Below are positions 60,801 to 64,000 of a DNA stretch of 64,000 nucleotides, piece after piece. Under the pieces are notes generated by a model. It did not search any database, was not told where the DNA came from, and saw only the letters and a list, made by a program, of their open reading frames with translations. A program made the translations under genes and the position numbers. Numbering within the stretch: position 1 is the stretch's first letter; every line of letters starts with the position of its first letter. The DNA comes from Epinephelus fuscoguttatus. Lineage: Eukaryota; Chordata; Actinopteri; Perciformes; Serranidae. Location: the NCBI RefSeq assembly GCF_011397635.1, contig NC_064770.1, positions 20,305,707-20,369,706 of the forward strand, written 5' to 3'.

Positions 60801-61171
60801 ACAAGCGCAGTGTTCAACCTACTTTGGGTATTCCTTGCATCAGTGTTTGAGATGAATTTTACAGGATGCTTAAGTTAAAGTGACTGACTCACTATGTGTT
60901 TTTGAGGTCCATTAGCTTTAGAGTAAAAACAAATATGCTTATTTTCATATTCTGTCCTTTCATTAAAGACTGTTCCACTTCAGCTGTGCACACTCACTGT
61001 TTTTTCACTGCAGACTCAGAGACAGTGTTCCATGACCTGGACAGCGATGGAAGCCTCGGTCACCTTGGAGACTGCCTCTTGGCAACAGGGGATGGCAGTC
61101 TCCTGCCAGGACGAGTGGGGAACCCCATTGACCGCCTCTACTCCATGCAGAACTCCTACTTCACCTCCTGA
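44471..61171 (+). CDS. lmx1al: LIM-homeodomain transcription factor, LMX1 family (third paralogue, lmx1a-like)
   Basis: Nuclear DNA-binding regulator; LMX1 proteins act in dorsal limb, roof plate, midbrain dopaminergic and inner-ear development. Eight coding exons in phase: 44471-44531, 45456-45645, 56969-57201, 58181-58344, 58519-58596, 58690-58810, 58921-59076, 61014-61171; 386 aa (LMX1A 382). LIM1 runs from C31 ([20 protein letters not shown] onward), LIM2 is 90-146 (with [15 protein letters not shown] and [13 protein letters not shown]), a glycine/acidic linker ([18 protein letters not shown]) follows, the homeodomain is 186-245 ([35 protein letters not shown]), then nine glutamines (250-258), HGLTPPQ, and the family C-terminus [16 protein letters not shown]. 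Features mix LMX1A (NSYFTS, EHKR) and LMX1B (GNPIDRL). All zinc ligands appear present. Symbol is my best guess from synteny; family membership is secure. Intron 2 is 11.3 kb. Confidence 0.9.
47110..47127. repeat. Short interstitial telomere-like repeat
   Basis: TTAACCCTAACCCTAACC, close to three CCCTAA units. A second, imperfect stretch of TTAGGG/TTAGG units in the opposite orientation lies at 54205-54230. Confidence 0.7.
47510..47700. promoter_or_regulatory. Candidate conserved regulatory island 1
   Basis: Complex, non-repetitive sequence with several homeodomain-type cores: TGTAATGACTGTAATTGTGG and CCAAATTAATAG (about 47573-47605), then GTTGATTTAG. Choice rests on motif density and absence of repeats only. 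Confidence 0.25.
49915..50080. promoter_or_regulatory. Candidate conserved regulatory island 2
   Basis: After a G-rich run (GGAGGAGGCGGCGGGGAGG) comes complex sequence with TGCTAATTACCCAGCATTCT, GTCCTTCGATGACAGGCC and GAGAATTATGCAATGATACG. CTAATTA is a LIM-homeodomain-type core and could allow autoregulation. Inference only. Confidence 0.3.
50945..51060. promoter_or_regulatory. Candidate conserved regulatory island 3
   Basis: AGACAGCTAATAAATGTTTC and GGCTTTATTAAATCTGAGAT with AATAAAAGC form a dense set of TAAT/TTATTA (homeobox, Hox/Cdx-like) cores, followed by a purine-rich GA tract. Looks like typical developmental-gene non-coding sequence; no conservation data available here. Confidence 0.3.
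52005..52110. promoter_or_regulatory. Candidate conserved regulatory island 4
   Basis: A pair of related units, GGGAGATTTTAATAACA and GGGAGATTTAATAAAAGG, about 31 bp apart, followed by GATGTGATTACTGAACC. Set between microsatellites but itself non-repetitive. Confidence 0.25.
56190..56270. promoter_or_regulatory. Candidate conserved regulatory island 5
   Basis: GTTTAAACAACAATCTAATT followed by AATCCTGTCTTTATTAG combines a forkhead-like TAAACAACA, a SOX-like ACAAT and a TAATTA homeodomain core within 40 bp, 0.7 kb before the LIM2 exon. Motif-based guess. Confidence 0.3.
57358..57599. mobile_element. Short TTAA-flanked palindromic element in LMX1-family intron 3
   Basis: 242 bp between TTAA at 57354-57357 and 57600-57603. 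Ends AGGGACAGTTCACCCCCAAA and TTTGGGGTGAACTGTCCCT are inverted and the two halves are near-complementary throughout, so a single strand could fold into one long hairpin. Internal-deletion derivative of the 23373 family. Confidence 0.75.
59077..61013 (+). other. Last intron of the LMX1-family gene, nothing recognised
   Basis: 1.9 kb of unique-looking A/T-rich sequence with no splice-supported frame, RNA gene or clear transposon. Confidence 0.4.
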
Positions 61172-63530
61172 CCCTCATAAACTCTCACCCTTCCCACTCC
61201 TGTCCCACCTTTCACCTCAGAGATGCAGCTAATGGAGTCTGTCCATCAACATGCCTGTGGGACCACTCTCCATGAAACAGCCCACACCCAAACACACTTC
61301 TGAGCTTTCAACACAGGCCAAAATCATCACAAGTCAGGCATAGTCATAATATCTCTTTGCAGCAGATTAGCGTCACATTCCCACCATCTTTCCTTGATAC
61401 GAATCACATGCTGGAAATACAGACACTGTAAATGTCCAAGATATGTAAAAAATTTCTCCTGTTGTATTTATGTAATGTTCAATGAAATATGTTTCATGGC
61501 ACTTTCCAACATAAAAAAACGACAAACACAAGACACTTATCAAACATATTAATATGTATATCATGATTTACAGACGATAATTGGTTGCTGAAAGTGAATT
61601 CATCAATCAAGTTACATGTATTTAGGAGTCTTGGCAGGCCTTACGAGCAGCTAAGGGTCTAAATTAGTATATGGGAGAACTTTTTTTTAACAGGACTAGT
61701 GATTAGTTATTGTGTGTGACAGACTGCAGCGTATACAATACTGTATATGGATTGGAGTACAATTTTGCTCTCAGGTTAGTGTGTATGTTTATGTAACCTG
61801 AGCTATAACTCAGGATATTGTGCAGGATAGGATTACACTTTAACTTGCCCAGTGACTTCAAGGACGTAGATTACAAAGAGGAGGAAACTCTGTGTAAAAT
61901 GTCAAACTACATTTTTAGTTTTTGGTAATGCATGACAGGTATAATATGGACCAAAAAAAAATCACATTTTTTAGCATTAGACAACACTACAGGGTCATTT
62001 GAGGAGCCTTATGCGGAAACAGGGTTGTATCAGCAGTTTTTTCTTTAGCTTTCCCTTCTCTTTTATAATGTAATCACTAAGAAGCAGTGCAGTTAATGAC
62101 AACTAATAGATAATACCCAAAATTTAGGATACTGAGCACCTGACGACGTGCTCTCAAATGTAAATGTGAGTATGACTGTGTTCAAATTAGTAGTTGTAGT
62201 CGATTTCTGTAATTTCTTTCTCAAACATCTCAAATTGGATGTTGTTAGGTAGATATTTTGTACCTTCCTCTGTGATAATCAGCAAATATTTAAACTGTAG
62301 CATGATATTTATGTGTCACAAAGTAGGTCTAAAGAACTAGCCTCCAAACTGATGTTGGATAGCAAGTGCAGAATGCATCAGGATCAGACTCACTATGTGG
62401 TGCAGAATAAAATAGGATTAGGGTGTTTCATTTAGGTGCCAGTGATCGGCTACAGCTTGTGACATTCTTTCATGACATTATGTTCAACTCTGATAACGGA
62501 CTCATGGTATTTTTACAGTGATATTTTTGTGAATGTAACTTATTTGTGCGGTATTAGGCGAGTTCTTATCCTACTTTTTTTGTTCAGTGACTGCCAGGTG
62601 ATGTGCTTTGAATGTAATGTTGCCGTATCTTCAATACAATCTGCGGTTTCATCTTTAAAGTGCACTTGCCTTATTGTCCTAAATATGATAAATGATGATG
62701 CGCTGATCACTCGTCTGGTGTAAACCAAAGATGTGAAAACAAAGGAATCTTTTCCCCCTCCGTTCCACCCTTCAAAGCTTTAATAAGTGAACCAGAAAAG
62801 GTCTGTTCTGCTTAGTGGTCACAGGCCTCATAACTCAACATCCTCCCTCTGTCTTTCTCAGTAGTCCCGCTGATTAGAAGTGGACAGCCTCCTCCTTCTC
62901 CTTTCTTCCCAGACTCCCTATTTCTCAGTCACTGAGTAGCCAGGAGAGTTAGTGTGGGAGCGATACATTCCAGTTTAATATTTGACTCTGACTCAGACCT
63001 GAGGAGGGCAAGAGGGAGGAGGGGCCGACATCAGTAACACAAAACAACGGAAGATGAATGCACCGGATGAGTAATACAAGTCTGATGTCAATTTTAATGA
63101 GATGGTTCATTAAAAATCTGTAAAAAACAGACTTCCTGCATACAGGCAAGTATAAATGTTATTTTCACATGAAGAGTACAAGAAGAAAAATGATGCAGTC
63201 ATTAAATATTCTACACAAACTGTCTAATTCACAGTGCCATTGCATTCATCTGTATTTTTGTTTAAGAAAGACAAATAGTCAGATAAAGGCCGGGGCAGGC
63301 AGAAATCCAGAAAAGGCAAAGAAACTTGGCAGTATTTTAAAGTAGACCCTCCTCCTGCAGCTCCTCCCTCTCTGTCCTAATCTCCTCCCACCAGACAGTC
63401 ACAGGCATATTCACGCACCTTATACAGTATCACAGTGTTTTTGATAGTGATTTATTTAATCATATTTCATTGTAATTTGTTTGCTCCTTGCCCAACTCTA
63501 CCCACAAACGAGATAAGAATTAGCTAGCTA
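61172..63530 (+). other. 3' UTR and downstream flank of the LMX1-family gene
   Basis: A long A/T-rich stretch without an exon-like frame. The first perfect AATAAA is at 62406-62411, which would give a 3' UTR of about 1.2 kb; long 3' UTRs are usual for LIM-homeobox genes. From 62.9 kb on I see no feature I can name until the open segment at 63540. Confidence 0.4.
62406..62411 (+). terminator. Candidate polyadenylation signal of the LMX1-family gene
   Basis: AATAAA about 1.23 kb after the stop codon, the first perfect hexamer found downstream. Confidence 0.3.
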
Positions 63531-63536
63531 GCTTCC

Positions 63537-63906
63537 TCACAGTGCCTCCGCCTCGCTCACTGCAGCTGTGGACTGCTTCACAAGGACAGATGGCAGAAGC
63601 TTGGGAGACAGACCTTCAGTCAGCAGCTGTAGCAGCAGAATTTCAGCCAGTGCAAACTTCCCGGTGCCGGCTGTCACAGCGGGCTGGTGGCCAGCGGCAG
63701 CACTGGGTCCAACCTGTGTAATGGAAGCCACAGAAAGTTTGCTGATCCAGCAGGAGGTCGTGGTTGTCTGGTCCCCTGAAGCTGGGGTTTGCACTGGTAG
63801 GTTTCAAGTTGCTGTGGCCGCTGACTGAGGGTCCGTATCCAGAGCTGCTGCCAGCTCTCCTACAGGTGAGGTGGTCTGTAGCAACAGGGAGTGATGCAGA
63901 GGGCAC
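63537..63906. other. GC-richer segment open in three frames, unidentified
   Basis: A 370-bp stretch is free of stops in two minus frames (63537-63794, 63643-63906) and one plus frame (63568-63828). It is richer in G/C than its surroundings. One minus frame contains TAGTGKFALAEILLLQLLTE, which looks protein-like, but I recognise no domain and no start or splice context. It could be a fragment of a dispersed repeat or an exon of a gene beyond the right edge. Confidence 0.25.
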
Positions 63907-64000
63907 ACTGTGATTGGAGGCTTTAGCATACTAATATTAGCAACACACACATGATTGCGAAGCCACAGTTGTGAGCCTTTGGCCCCTGTTAACAGAAAGC

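Noticed and set aside
1-64000. CRISPR array, bacterial operon, rRNA or tRNA genes
   Set aside because: No spaced direct repeats of CRISPR type, no cloverleaf with A/B boxes and no rRNA segment seen; the window is vertebrate nuclear DNA.

Overview
This is nuclear DNA of a ray-finned fish, most likely a spiny-rayed (acanthomorph) teleost. All genes are split by GT-AG introns, the protein sequences are vertebrate, and the non-coding sequence is full of fish-type interspersed repeats (TTAA-flanked fold-back elements, hAT-like miniature elements, retroposon tails, CA/GT microsatellites). There is no prokaryotic, viral or organellar gene content and no CRISPR array. All gene models below were joined by hand from splice signals and reading phase, so exon edges are predictions.

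Layout. (1) 1-2488, minus strand: the 5' end of a KEEP-motif, probable C2H2 zinc-finger gene running off the left edge, with a transposon-like zinc-finger exon at 850-1009 and retroposon tails around it. (2) 2489-3599: a head-to-head promoter interval with four CCAAT boxes. (3) 3600-6148, plus: pgls (6-phosphogluconolactonase), 5 coding exons, 253 aa. (4) 7858-17667, plus: colgalt1 (procollagen galactosyltransferase 1), 12 exons, 610 aa, ending in the ER-retention signal RDEL. (5) 17668-21359: 3' UTR and repeats. (6) 21360-40294, plus: gmip (GEM-interacting Rho GTPase-activating protein; F-BAR, C1, RhoGAP), 21 coding exons, 1045 aa. (7) 40295-44470: a TTAA-flanked element, a possible CTCF site and the promoter/5' UTR exon of the next gene. 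(8) 44471-61171, plus: a LIM-homeodomain gene of the LMX1 family, 8 coding exons, 386 aa, with an 11.3-kb intron between the two LIM exons that holds several candidate enhancers. (9) 61172-64000: 3' UTR and unassigned sequence.

The genes are not a functional operon: they act in the pentose phosphate pathway, collagen glycosylation in the ER, Rho signalling at membranes, and developmental transcription. What links them is ancestry. PGLS, COLGALT1 and GMIP lie on human 19p13.1, a region paralogous to 1q and 9q, where LMX1A/COLGALT2 and LMX1B/CERCAM lie. The LMX1-like gene here therefore looks like the third (19p-side) member of the LMX1 family, absent from human 19p. I found no new enzymatic or defence system. 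The most interesting signals are this third LMX1 gene with its regulatory intron, the NF-Y-type divergent promoter, and the many TTAA-flanked fold-back elements sitting in introns.
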